Assembly: GCA_045636025.1 (NCBI GenBank)
Contig: JAZTWP010000056.1
Location: 1 to 64,000, forward strand
Direction of reading: 5' to 3'
Length of the DNA: 64,000 bases
DNA from: UBA1081 sp045636025
GTDB taxonomy: Bacteria > Bacillota > Clostridia > Oscillospirales > Acutalibacteraceae
Shown here piece by piece: positions 43,930 to 52,019 of the stretch (within the stretch, counting starts at the first letter, position 1; every line of letters starts with the position of its first letter). The notes below the pieces were generated by a model. It saw only the letters and a program-made list of their open reading frames with translations, made no database searches and was not told the DNA's origin. Made by a program: the position numbers and the translations under genes.

Positions 43930-44271
43930 ATGCCCGGAACCAGAAAACTCGGCAGAACTTCTGATTCAAGAAAAGCTATGCTCAGAGCAATGGTAACTTA
44001 CCTTTTGGAAAATGGCAAAATCGAGACCACCGTTACAAGAGCTAAAGAAGTTCGTTCAATGACTGAAAAGATGATCACTCTTGCAAAAGAGAACAATCTT
44101 CATAACTACAGACAGGCTATGGCTTATGTTACAAAAGAAGATGTAGTTAAGAAGCTCTTTGACGAAGTAGCTCCCAAGTACAAAGAGGTCAATGGCGGTT
44201 ATTGCCGTATAATCAAGACAGGTCCCCGTCGTGGCGATGCTGCAGAAATGTGCATCATCGAGCTTGTCTGA
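43930..44271 (+). CDS. rplQ: ribosomal protein L17
   Basis: A 113-residue large-subunit protein. It opens MPGTRKLGRTSDSRKAMLRA, then TYLLENGKIETTVTRAKEVR and the end IIKTGPRRGDAAEMCIIEL. It closes the operon and is followed by a terminator. Confidence 0.97.
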   Translation: MPGTRKLGRTSDSRKAMLRAMVTYLLENGKIETTVTRAKEVRSMTEKMITLAKENNLHNYRQAMAYVTKEDVVKKLFDEVAPKYKEVNGGYCRIIKTGPRRGDAAEMCIIELV

Positions 44272-44288
44272 TAAGCCAATATAAATTA

Positions 44289-44316
44289 AGGTGTCTGGAA
44301 ACAGGCACCTTTTTTT
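44289..44316 (+). terminator. terminator of the S10-spc-alpha operon
   Basis: Stem AGGTGTCTG/CAGGCACCT (9 bp, one wobble), GAAA loop, T run. Confidence 0.9.
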
Positions 44317-44368
44317 ATTTTGTGTTTTGATAAATCAGAATTTGTCAGGATGATTGCATAAACCCGTC

Positions 44369-44524
44369 GTAGGGAACGATGTGGGCATCGTTCCGATTGC
44401 GGAATGAAATGGAGCAATAACGGCATAGCCGTTCAATAGTTTGTTTCAGAGAATGATGCAAAACATCGTTACGCAAAAACTGATGTCGGCTCGGACGGAC
44501 CGATCAGGGGATCGGTCCCTACAC
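44369..44524 (+). repeat. interspersed multi-hairpin element, copy D
   Basis: A 156-bp element bounded by GTAGGGAACG and GGTCCCTAC. Hairpins: AACGATG-TGGG-CATCGTT, AACGGC-ATA-GCCGTT, GATG-CAAAA-CATC and GGACCGATC-AGGG-GATCGGTCC. Its left half matches the reverse complement of copy E2 at 46738 apart from compensated hairpin arms. A further solo GTAGGGAAC end lies at 44552. Apart from these and the next promoter I see nothing between 44317 and 44721. Confidence 0.75.
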
Positions 44525-44656
44525 TGAAATTATCAAATTTGCAGAAATAATGTAGGGAACAATTAACTGTAAAAAAACTTTTATTAATTTACATAAAAAA
44601 TTTTTCTGCTGAATATTATGCAATATGCTAAATTTACATAATTATATAAAAAATCC

Positions 44657-44685
44657 TTGAAAAATATGGATTGGTGTGGTATAGT
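44657..44685 (+). promoter_or_regulatory. promoter for the secreted hydrolase
   Basis: TTGAAA (44657-44662) and TATAGT (44680-44685) with a 17-nt spacer. Confidence 0.65.
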
Positions 44686-44721
44686 TAATCTGTATTATAA
44701 CCACTATTGGAGGTATACGAA

Positions 44722-46542
44722 ATGAAGAAATTCAAGAAAGTAATCAGTGTTCTTCTTGCAGCTCTCATGGCATTCAGCGCACTCAGTGTTGTTGCTTTTG
44801 CAGAAGAAGACGCTACAGTTGATTACACAAGTCAGCTTATCGCTGCATCAACAGGCAGTGATGAAAGAGTTGCTACAATCATTCTCCCCGGTATCGGTCA
44901 GTCAGATTCAACTTATGTTAAAGAAGATGGCTCAACTGTAAGCGGTGGTCTTGTTCTTCTTGATACAGATGCAATTGCAGGTCCCGTTGTTACAAAGCTT
45001 GCATGGCCTCTTCTCAAGTCAATCGGCACAAGATCAGCAGACGAAAATCTTCAGTCAGCTGTTCACGACGTTATTTCTGACCTTTTCTACATTCAGGCTT
45101 CAGATAAGAACGGTGTTGGTAAAGAAGACCTTATCCTTACAAGATATCCCTATGCACTTTCACAGTACAGTGAGGATGATCACGGCTGGTTCTACAGAAT
45201 GTTCCCCATGGAACCCGTTGTAGAAGCAATGGCTGACAAGTACGGCGCAGCAGACCCCACATATAATCCCGAAGATTATATCTACCTTTCAACATTCCAG
45301 CTTATCGGTGATCCCCACGAATCAGCAAGAGAACTCAAGGATTTCATCACAATGGTTAAGGAACAGACAGGTGTAGAAAAAGTTAACCTTGTTCCCATCA
45401 GCCTTGGCGGTACAATCATGACTTCTTACCTTCAGCTTGTTCAGGAAGAATACAACGGTGATTTCTCAGATATCAACAAGATCATCAACATCGTTGCATG
45501 TCTCAACGGTACAGACCTTTTCTCAGACTTCTTTGACAGAAAATGGAACCTTGCAGACGAATTCCTCTATGAAGAATACATCGATCTCATCTGCGAAGCT
45601 AACAATATGCAGCCCTACGTAGGCGCACTCATCAAGTTCGCTCTCAAGTACATCATTCCCAAGGAAGCTCTCTATGCAATCCTTTCAGGTGCTATCGAAG
45701 GTCTCCTTGACACAATGTTCGTTAACTGTCCTCAGTTCTGGGCAATGGTTACTAAGGAAAGATACGAAGAACTCGCTGACAGATACCTTGTTGGTGAAGA
45801 ATATGCAGAACTCCGTACAAAGACAGACTGGTTCCAGAACGCAAGAATGAACCTTATTGACAACCTTAACTATGTTAAGGATAACTACGGTGTTGTAACA
45901 TACACAGTTTCAGCTTACGGTCTCCAGTTCACACACGGTGAATACAACTTCTTCGGTATTGCTGCATCATCAGCAACAACAAACTCAGACGGTATCATCA
46001 ACATCAGCTCAGCATCACTCGGTGCAAGCTACGTTGTTCCCGGTGCTACATATGAAAACGCAGTTATGCCCTCACCCGACGGCGAACTCGATATCTCAAC
46101 TTGTGCATTCCCCGAAACAACATGGTTCTTTGATAACCAGCATCACGAAGTCGGCAGAAACGACGTTATCCTTAAGCTCCTCGGTCAGATTCTTGTTGGC
46201 AACATCACAGATGTTAACTCATCAGAAGCATTCCCCCAGTTCAACTACGGCCGTGTAACAAGAAATCTCACAAGAGATGGCTGGCTTATGGATCAGGCTG
46301 AAGAAGTTATCGCAAACGAAGATGGTCTTTACACTCAGGATCAGATCGACACTGTTAAGCCCGTTTACGAAAAGGCTAAGGCAATGCTCGACAACACTCT
46401 TCTTAACGAAAACTCAGCTGCAGAAGCAGAAGCTATGACAAAGGAACTCAACGACGCTCTTGCTTGTACAGGTCTTACATCAGTTGATGCAGGCCCCTCA
46501 GTTACAGACAAGCTTCTCAACAAGCTCCTTGCAGGCGTATAA
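44722..46542 (+). CDS. secreted alpha/beta hydrolase, lipase-like
   Basis: A 606-residue exported protein. The signal peptide (residues 1-27) is followed by an alpha/beta-hydrolase-like domain with the nucleophile elbow PISLGG in VNLVPISLGGTIM, a variant of G-x-S-x-G with Pro first. A late CAFPETTWFFDNQHHE segment supplies candidate catalytic His residues and matches the dockerin-bearing paralogue at 52020. It should act on an ester outside the cell; the substrate is unknown. ATG 44722 was chosen because TGGAGGT lies upstream; the ATG at 44707 is within that site. It has no dockerin and no membrane anchor. Confidence 0.75.
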   Translation: MKKFKKVISVLLAALMAFSALSVVAFAEEDATVDYTSQLIAASTGSDERVATIILPGIGQSDSTYVKEDGSTVSGGLVLLDTDAIAGPVVTKLAWPLLKSIGTRSADENLQSAVHDVISDLFYIQASDKNGVGKEDLILTRYPYALSQYSEDDHGWFYRMFPMEPVVEAMADKYGAADPTYNPEDYIYLSTFQLIGDPHESARELKDFITMVKEQTGVEKVNLVPISLGGTIMTSYLQLVQEEYNGDFSDINKIINIVACLNGTDLFSDFFDRKWNLADEFLYEEYIDLICEANNMQPYVGALIKFALKYIIPKEALYAILSGAIEGLLDTMFVNCPQFWAMVTKERYEELADRYLVGEEYAELRTKTDWFQNARMNLIDNLNYVKDNYGVVTYTVSAYGLQFTHGEYNFFGIAASSATTNSDGIINISSASLGASYVVPGATYENAVMPSPDGELDISTCAFPETTWFFDNQHHEVGRNDVILKLLGQILVGNITDVNSSEAFPQFNYGRVTRNLTRDGWLMDQAEEVIANEDGLYTQDQIDTVKPVYEKAKAMLDNTLLNENSAAEAEAMTKELNDALACTGLTSVDAGPSVTDKLLNKLLAGV

Positions 46543-46556
46543 TCAAATCAATAAAG

Positions 46557-46583
46557 CACCGTCCGCAATGGGCGGTGTTTTTT
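46557..46583 (+). terminator. intrinsic terminator after the secreted hydrolase
   Basis: CACCGTCC/GGGCGGTG stem (8 bp, one wobble) with a 5-nt loop and six T residues. Confidence 0.85.
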
Positions 46584-46631
46584 ATTGCAATGCACAATGG
46601 GTAATGTTTGTACAAATTAATCGGTATCGGT

Positions 46632-46707
46632 GTAGGGACCGATCCCCTGATCGGTCCGTCCTGAGTTTCATCTGACTTTGCGGAACGCTCCGGGGAGCGT
46701 TCCCTAC
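46632..46707 (+). repeat. interspersed hairpin element, short copy E1
   Basis: A 76-bp short-form element, GTAGGG...CCCTAC, with two terminal hairpins: ACCGATC-CCCT-GATCGGT and GGAACGCTC-CGGG-GAGCGTTCC. It matches the reverse complement of copy F1 at 58159. It lies in the 500-bp gap after the hydrolase gene. Confidence 0.8.
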
Positions 46708-46737
46708 ATTTATTCCTGCAAATTTGATAATTTCAGT

Positions 46738-46879
46738 GTAGGGGCGATGATTCATCGCCCGGCACAGAGTGCCAAATGCCAACGGCATTTTAATATCGGA
46801 ATTCTATCAATCGAACGGTGTTCCACCGTTGTTGCTCCATTGCATTCCGCAATCGGAACGATTTGGGGCTGTTCCCTAC
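46738..46879 (+). repeat. interspersed multi-hairpin element, long copy E2
   Basis: A 142-bp long-form element. Hairpins: GGGCGATGA/TCATCGCCC, GGCAC-AGA-GTGCC, AAATGCC-AAC-GGCATTT, AACGGTG-TTC-CACCGTT, and a terminal GGAAC...GTTCC. It aligns with copies A, C and D end to end, with hairpin arms replaced in matched pairs. Between 46880 and 46984 I see nothing else. Confidence 0.8.
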
Positions 46880-46984
46880 AGGTCTGTGCAAACCAATCGA
46901 TCATATAATAATTTTTAAGCCTTTTTCAATCAATGTGTGCTAAACTGACGGTGGATTTGTGCCGTTAAAAATGCAAAAAAACTA

Positions 46985-47013
46985 TTGTATAAACGGCTCG
47001 GATGTAGTATAAT
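46985..47013 (+). promoter_or_regulatory. promoter for the first foldase gene
   Basis: TTGTAT (46985-46990) and TATAAT (47008-47013), 17-nt spacer. Confidence 0.7.
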
Positions 47014-47046
47014 TATTTTATTATGGACAAATGGAAGGTGTTACCT

Positions 47047-48726
47047 ATGGATGAGAATAAAATCATTCCCACTCCTGAAGAAGACGTTGAAAAAGACAAC
47101 GTAACAGAAGAAGAAATTCAGGAAAACACAGCTCCTGAATCAGATGAAGTTTCTGAAGAAACACCTGCTGATTCAGATGCGGAAACAGACGCAGAATCTG
47201 CAGAAGAAAGCGATTTCAGCATTGACGATTATATGTCAGAAGATGATGAAGACGATGACGACGCAGAAGACGAGGAAGCGGAAGCTGAAGAAGCTCCCAA
47301 GAAGAAAAAGAAGATGAAAACCGGTGTAAAGGTTATTATCGGTCTTCTCACAGCTATCATTGTTTTTGTGCTCGGTTGCGTAATTCTTGTTGCAGTTGCA
47401 ACTCCCAGAGTAGACCTCGATGATGTTGCTGTCACAATCGGTGATGTTGAAGTTTCTGCTTCAGAATTCTATTATGCATACCTGTCATCATACGCTTCAA
47501 ACTCAAGCTACGGTGAAGAAATTGTGAAGTCATCAACAATTGATCAGATTGCACTTCTTTACAAGGCATATTCAGACGGTAAAAAAGCCGGTTATGAAAT
47601 GAGTGCAGACGCAAAGGCTGATATTGAATCTCAGATTGAGTATGTCAACTCCACTTCAGAGCAGAACGGTATGACTCCCGATGAATTTGTTGCAAAGAGC
47701 TTCTACAACGATGATTTCACATTCGAGATGTATAAAAAAGTTCTTGAAATGACTACTTATGCAACAGATTATCTTTATTCTCAGGTAGAAAAAATCGAGA
47801 AAACATATGAAGGTGACGCAGGTCTCAAGAAGATTGAAGAAGCTTATGCTAAAGACAAGGCAACTTATGACCTTTCAGACTTCTCATTCTGGTATTTTGA
47901 TGCAAGTCTTGAAACATCTGAGTCAAATGCAGAGGCTGTAAAGACAGCAGTTGCACAGGGTAAGAGCTTTGAAGAAGCTCTCGCAGAGATTGTTCCCGAA
48001 GTTACAGCAAAAACTGTTAAGGGCAAGGCAAAGTCAGACCTTACAAACGCTTCACTTCCCACAGAGCTTGTTGACTGGATTTATAAGACAGACGACAAGG
48101 GTGCTTATGTGAACGTTGCAGGTTCTGTAACAGTTATCGCAGACACAAGCCTTGTATATGTTGTTTATGTCAACAACGCACCTGCAAAGAATGAGGTTCA
48201 CCCCGTAACTGCAAACTATATCAAGGTTAAAATCAGCACAGACGATACTATCAAGGATTCAGAAGAAATGCACAGAATCCAGGCAAAGAACGATGCTGCA
48301 GCAATTCTTGCAACTTTCCTTGCTACAGATAAGTCAGAGGCTAAGTTCACAGAGATTATGCAGAGTGAAAGTGTTACAAAGAACACTCTCGTTTCTGCAG
48401 ATACATTTGAGGGCGCAACAAAAGACGGTTCAATTGATGAAAACCTTGAAAACTGGCTCTTTGCTGAGGGCAGAAAGTCAGGCGACTACACAGCAGAGCT
48501 TATTGAGACAGAAGATGCTTTCTATATTGTTTACTACGTGAAGCAGGAAGAAAAACCCGTCTGGTACACAACAACTCTGAACGGTCTTCTCAATGCAGAT
48601 GTTGAAGCACTTCAGAAAACTCTTCTTGAAGAGGCTAATAAAGTTATGACAACTGACGATGAAGTTATTGCAGACGTTATGGAATACGTTGCTTACACTT
48701 ACACAATGTCATCATACTCATACTGA
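47047..48726 (+). CDS. membrane-anchored SurA/PrsA-like protein with degenerate parvulin region
   Basis: A 559-residue protein with an N-terminal acidic cytoplasmic region of about 80 residues (long Asp/Glu runs), a basic KKKKKMK patch, one membrane helix (KVIIGLLTAIIVFVLGCVIL) and a large extracellular part. That part resembles SurA/trigger-like helical foldases. A region near the C-terminus aligns with the parvulin domain of the next gene but lacks its clear motifs (HPVTANYIKVKIS instead of DVRHILVKF). AAGGTG precedes ATG 47047. It is probably a chaperone-like partner of the next gene, without isomerase activity. Confidence 0.7.
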   Translation: MDENKIIPTPEEDVEKDNVTEEEIQENTAPESDEVSEETPADSDAETDAESAEESDFSIDDYMSEDDEDDDDAEDEEAEAEEAPKKKKKMKTGVKVIIGLLTAIIVFVLGCVILVAVATPRVDLDDVAVTIGDVEVSASEFYYAYLSSYASNSSYGEEIVKSSTIDQIALLYKAYSDGKKAGYEMSADAKADIESQIEYVNSTSEQNGMTPDEFVAKSFYNDDFTFEMYKKVLEMTTYATDYLYSQVEKIEKTYEGDAGLKKIEEAYAKDKATYDLSDFSFWYFDASLETSESNAEAVKTAVAQGKSFEEALAEIVPEVTAKTVKGKAKSDLTNASLPTELVDWIYKTDDKGAYVNVAGSVTVIADTSLVYVVYVNNAPAKNEVHPVTANYIKVKISTDDTIKDSEEMHRIQAKNDAAAILATFLATDKSEAKFTEIMQSESVTKNTLVSADTFEGATKDGSIDENLENWLFAEGRKSGDYTAELIETEDAFYIVYYVKQEEKPVWYTTTLNGLLNADVEALQKTLLEEANKVMTTDDEVIADVMEYVAYTYTMSSYSY

Positions 48727-48752
48727 TAAGCTGAGAAATTTTTGTAAAAGAC

Positions 48753-48781
48753 TTGTATATTTATTAAAAATATAGTAAAAT
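48753..48781 (+). promoter_or_regulatory. promoter for the second foldase gene
   Basis: TTGTAT (48753-48758) and TAAAAT (48776-48781), 17-nt spacer. The two foldase genes thus have similar but separate promoters. Confidence 0.6.
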
Positions 48782-48825
48782 ATATAAGGTTATATACAAA
48801 TTCAACTTGTTGAAAGGTGTTATTT

Positions 48826-50634
48826 ATGGACAAGAATGAAAAAGCAGCTCTCGACGCATACCGTCAGGAGCGCAAGGAAAGAATAGCCAAACAGGCAAAG
48901 CAGAATGCCAAGAAAAAGGGCGGTGCTACTGCTAAAAACGCAGTCGGCAAAGTTGTTAAGATTGCAGTTTCAGTTGTTCTCTGCTGTGCAATCGTATTTG
49001 CATCACTCAATTTCTTCGGTGTACCCCAGCAGCTCGTTGGTGCTGTTGTGATTGACGGCGAAACTTACTCAATGGCAGAACTTACTCTGTACTATATGCA
49101 GATGTTCAACAACACTTACCAGACAGCTAGCAGCTACGATTCACAGTACGGTGAAGGTTACGGCAAAATGTTCACAGGTTACGACATTTCTGTTGCTCCC
49201 GACGCTCAGACAAAGACCCTTGACGACAAAACAACTATCACTTGGGATGAATATTTCCTTAACGAAGCTGTTGATTATATGGCAACTGTTAAGAGATATT
49301 ACGCTCTCGCAGTTGATGCAAAACTTGAACTCACAGATGCTGCAAAAACAGAAATCGATCAGGCAGTTGCAAGCTTTGACTCAATCAAGGGTGACTACTC
49401 AGTTTCAAGATTCCTTGGCCGTTACTACGGTAAGGGCGTTACAGAAAAGCTCTTCAGAGAAGTTCTTGAAGAACAGCAGCTCGTTACTATCTATCAGGAA
49501 CAGAGACAGGAAGAACTCAAGGCAAATCACGGCGCTGATGAAATCAACAAACTCTATGCAGAAGACAAGACAGCTTATGACGTTGTAGGCTTCAGATGGT
49601 TCACAATCGATATCGAAAGCAAGGGCGAAGAAGTAAGCTCAGATGTTGCTGAAGAAGGTGCATCAAGCGCTTCCGTTTCAACAACAAAGGTTTATAAGGA
49701 AGAAGCAGAGGCTAAGGCTTTCATTGAAAAGGTTAAGGCTGAAAGCAACTACACAGAAGAAACATTCAAGAAAGTAGTTCTCGAAACAGTCGGCGAAAAA
49801 GACAAAGACTACGAAAACTACAAAAAGGATCAGGCTACAAAGGTTGACAAGCTTGATAAGGAAACAATTCAGACAAATGTAAACAAGGATGCTGCTAACT
49901 GGCTCTTCGAAACAGACAAAGACGGCAACTATGTGAGACAGGAAGGCGATATGAAGTACTTCGTAAGCTCTGACGCAAAGGATGTTTACATCATCTACGC
50001 TACAGATAGACCTTATCAGGATAACGACAAGAGCACAGACGTACGTCACATTCTTGTTAAGTTCCCCGAAACAACAACTAAGAAGACAGAAGCTGTAAGC
50101 GGTGAAGACACTTCAGACGCTGAAGAAACAACACTTGTTTCAGACAAGGTTAAGGGCGAATGCAAGAGCGAAGCTGAGTCAATTCTTGAGTCTTACAACA
50201 AGTACATCAAGGAAAATGCAAGCGGCAAGGCTGACGAAAACTACTTTGCAGAACTTGCAAGCAAGCTCACAGACGATACAGGTTCAGCTTCAAACGGCGG
50301 TCTTCTTGAAGGAATGCGTAACGACGGTCAGTACGTTGCTGAGTTCGAAGACTGGGCATTTGCTGAAGGCGCATACAAAGGCGAGAAGAGAGAACCCGGT
50401 GTTACAGGCATCATTGAGTCTGAATACGGTTTCCACGTAATGTACTTCTCAGCTGAAGACGCAAATCCCCTCTGGTACAACACAATTCTTGATGAACTTG
50501 TTGCAGAGGACTGGGATAAGGAACAGACAGAGTTCGAAAAGCAGTACGGTGAAGACGCTATCGAGAGAAAAGAATTCATCGTTAAGCAGGTTCGTAAGGC
50601 TTGTCTCAAGACAATCGAAGGTTACGGCGTGTAA
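48826..50634 (+). CDS. membrane-anchored parvulin-type peptidylprolyl isomerase
   Basis: A 602-residue protein: a basic cytoplasmic N-terminus, one membrane helix (IAVSVVLCCAIVFASLNFFG), a helical SurA-like region and a parvulin (PpiC) domain near residues 405-535, seen in DVRHILVKF, then DDTGSASNGGLLEGM and GIIESEYGFHVMYF. It should catalyse cis-trans prolyl isomerisation of exported proteins outside the membrane, like PrsA, but with a membrane helix rather than a lipid anchor. ATG 48826 was chosen with AAAGGTG upstream. Paralogue of the preceding gene. Confidence 0.85.
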   Translation: MDKNEKAALDAYRQERKERIAKQAKQNAKKKGGATAKNAVGKVVKIAVSVVLCCAIVFASLNFFGVPQQLVGAVVIDGETYSMAELTLYYMQMFNNTYQTASSYDSQYGEGYGKMFTGYDISVAPDAQTKTLDDKTTITWDEYFLNEAVDYMATVKRYYALAVDAKLELTDAAKTEIDQAVASFDSIKGDYSVSRFLGRYYGKGVTEKLFREVLEEQQLVTIYQEQRQEELKANHGADEINKLYAEDKTAYDVVGFRWFTIDIESKGEEVSSDVAEEGASSASVSTTKVYKEEAEAKAFIEKVKAESNYTEETFKKVVLETVGEKDKDYENYKKDQATKVDKLDKETIQTNVNKDAANWLFETDKDGNYVRQEGDMKYFVSSDAKDVYIIYATDRPYQDNDKSTDVRHILVKFPETTTKKTEAVSGEDTSDAEETTLVSDKVKGECKSEAESILESYNKYIKENASGKADENYFAELASKLTDDTGSASNGGLLEGMRNDGQYVAEFEDWAFAEGAYKGEKREPGVTGIIESEYGFHVMYFSAEDANPLWYNTILDELVAEDWDKEQTEFEKQYGEDAIERKEFIVKQVRKACLKTIEGYGV

Positions 50635-50653
50635 TTCATAAAACATAAACTTT

Positions 50654-50686
50654 AAGCGAGGATTAAACCCCTCGCTTATTTTTTTT
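50654..50686 (+). terminator. intrinsic terminator after the foldase gene
   Basis: Perfect 8-bp stem AAGCGAGG/CCTCGCTT and a run of eight T residues. Confidence 0.92.
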
Positions 50687-50734
50687 GCCCTTTTTGTAAA
50701 TAATTCGTTAATAATTGTCCGTAAGGCTCAAATC

Positions 50735-50762
50735 GACCCGTAAAAAGTGGGTCAAAACGGGT
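50735..50762 (+). promoter_or_regulatory. overlapping palindromes before the Asn-rich gene
   Basis: GACCC (50735-50739) pairs with GGGTC (50749-50753), and ACCCGT (50736-50741) with ACGGGT (50757-50762). The two share a left arm. It could be an operator or a switchable RNA hairpin for the gene that begins 33 nt further on. Confidence 0.4.
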
Positions 50763-50794
50763 AGTTGGGACTATATATGAAAGGAGGTTTTTTG

Positions 50795-51715
50795 TTGGAC
50801 AACCGACATATGTTTATAAAACTTTATTACTCTCTGCTTGATTGGGAGTGGAGCACGGAGCCGAGTACATTCCGTGTATTTATTCATCTGCTCCTGACAG
50901 CAAACAGAAAACCACGACCATACAATGGTGAAATGATTTACAGAGGGGAAGTGCTCGCTTCCTATGAATTTATTTCGCAGTCAACGGGACTGAGTATTCA
51001 GAATGTCCGCACGGCAATTAATAACCTTCTGAGTACAAACACTATAACAAAACGAAAAGTTGATTCCGTAAATGTATATAATATTGTAAATTATAATAAG
51101 TGGCAGAACAGCCGCTATGATTCAGATAAGAGTTTTAATAATAAGAATTTTAATAATTACAGATATAATAATAGTTTTAATAATAATAGATTTAATAATA
51201 ATTTTAATAATAACAGATTTTATAATGAGTATTCCGACCATAATATTCCGGTTCACAGACAGTATAATAATTTTTCAGCATATCAGAAACAGTATAATAA
51301 TACATCAACAATCCGTCAACAAGAGTATAACAAGAGGGTAACAAACTATCAACAAGAGTATAACAAGCCTCTAACAACACTTAGATATTGTGAGAATGAA
51401 GAGAATGAGAGAATGAGAGAGTGTGAGAGTGTGGAGCACACACACGCATACGGAAAATTAAACAATGTCTTTATTACGGACGATGAGTACAAGGCATTCT
51501 GCAGTCAGTACAGCTTCGCAGATGTCGTGATTGATGAATTGTCCGTTAAAATAGCCACGGGTGACCCTAAATACCGCACGGGACACCTTGGGTATCTGTA
51601 TGTGTTTGCCAATAATTACAACGTGAAAAAGGCTCCTGCACAGCCCTCATACGACATTGAAACGGCTATGAAACGGGCATATGCACTCGATCCCACAAAG
51701 ACCAAGAGAAGATAA
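50795..51715 (+). CDS. phage-replisome-like winged-helix protein with Asn-rich middle
   Basis: A 306-residue protein. Residues 1-100 match the winged-helix N-terminal domain of phage replication/DnaD-like proteins (FIKLYYSLLDWEW, RGEVLASYEFISQSTGLS, then VYNIVNYNKWQ). Residues 105-200 are Asn/Tyr/Phe/Arg low complexity encoded by AAT-rich codons, unlike the neighbouring genes. A C-terminal domain of about 80 residues follows. Start is TTG 50795 with AAAGGAGGT 6 nt upstream (TTG 50792 is possible). No other phage gene is nearby, so it may be a phage or plasmid remnant, or a domesticated regulator. Confidence 0.65.
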   Translation: MDNRHMFIKLYYSLLDWEWSTEPSTFRVFIHLLLTANRKPRPYNGEMIYRGEVLASYEFISQSTGLSIQNVRTAINNLLSTNTITKRKVDSVNVYNIVNYNKWQNSRYDSDKSFNNKNFNNYRYNNSFNNNRFNNNFNNNRFYNEYSDHNIPVHRQYNNFSAYQKQYNNTSTIRQQEYNKRVTNYQQEYNKPLTTLRYCENEENERMRECESVEHTHAYGKLNNVFITDDEYKAFCSQYSFADVVIDELSVKIATGDPKYRTGHLGYLYVFANNYNVKKAPAQPSYDIETAMKRAYALDPTKTKRR

Positions 51716-51743
51716 AAAACGCCCGCCACGGGCTTGGTGGCGG
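51713..51743 (-). terminator. terminator of the small Cys-rich gene (minus strand)
   Basis: Perfect stem CCGCCAC/GTGGCGG (7 bp). On the minus strand it is followed by GGGCGTTTTTT. Confidence 0.7.
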
Positions 51744-51766
51744 ACTTTGGAAGTCTTTGTTTTATT
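51743..51766 (+). terminator. possible terminator of the Asn-rich gene (plus strand)
   Basis: Short stem GACTT-TGG-AAGTC followed by TTTGTTTTATTT. Confidence 0.45.
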
Positions 51767-51771
51767 TAACA

Positions 51772-51915
51772 TTAGCAGCAGCCGCAACCTGAATTGCCGC
51801 AGCCACAGCCTGAATTGCTGATACCGCTTGTGCCGCAATCGTTGTTGCAGAAGAAGATTGCGATGATTACAAGGATGATGATCCATGAGTAGTTATTACC
51901 ACAGAGAAAGTTCAT
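51772..51915 (-). CDS. tiny Cys/Gly-rich membrane peptide
   Basis: A 47-residue peptide that begins MNFLCGNNYSWIIILVIIAI, a single membrane helix, and ends in a Cys/Gly/Asn/Ser cluster (GCGCGNSGCGCC). AAAGGGGG lies 7 nt before the ATG and a minus-strand terminator follows, so it is very likely expressed. It resembles small Cys-rich peptides of Clostridia sometimes labelled chorion-class or high-cysteine proteins; their role is unknown, with spore coat or membrane surface suggested. The eight Cys residues at the end could bind metal or cross-link. Confidence 0.7.
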   Translation of the reverse strand: MNFLCGNNYSWIIILVIIAIFFCNNDCGTSGISNSGCGCGNSGCGCC

Positions 51916-51975
51916 TGTTTAACCCCCTTTCCTTGAGTTTACACTTCATCTTATGCGAAAGGGGATAATTGTGTG

Positions 51976-52007
51976 AAAAAATAAACCGCCGGTAAATCCG
52001 ACGGTTT
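51976..52007 (-). terminator. terminator of the dockerin-hydrolase gene
   Basis: On the minus strand AAACCGTCGG pairs with CCGGCGGTTT (one mismatch), then ATTTTTTC. It lies 13 nt after the stop codon. Confidence 0.85.
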
Positions 52008-52019
52008 AGTAAGTTTTAA

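Noticed and set aside
51117..51240. AAT-rich tandem repeats resembling a CRISPR or microsatellite array
   Set aside because: The repeats are irregular, in frame, and encode the Asn-rich part of the winged-helix protein; there are no spacer units of even length.
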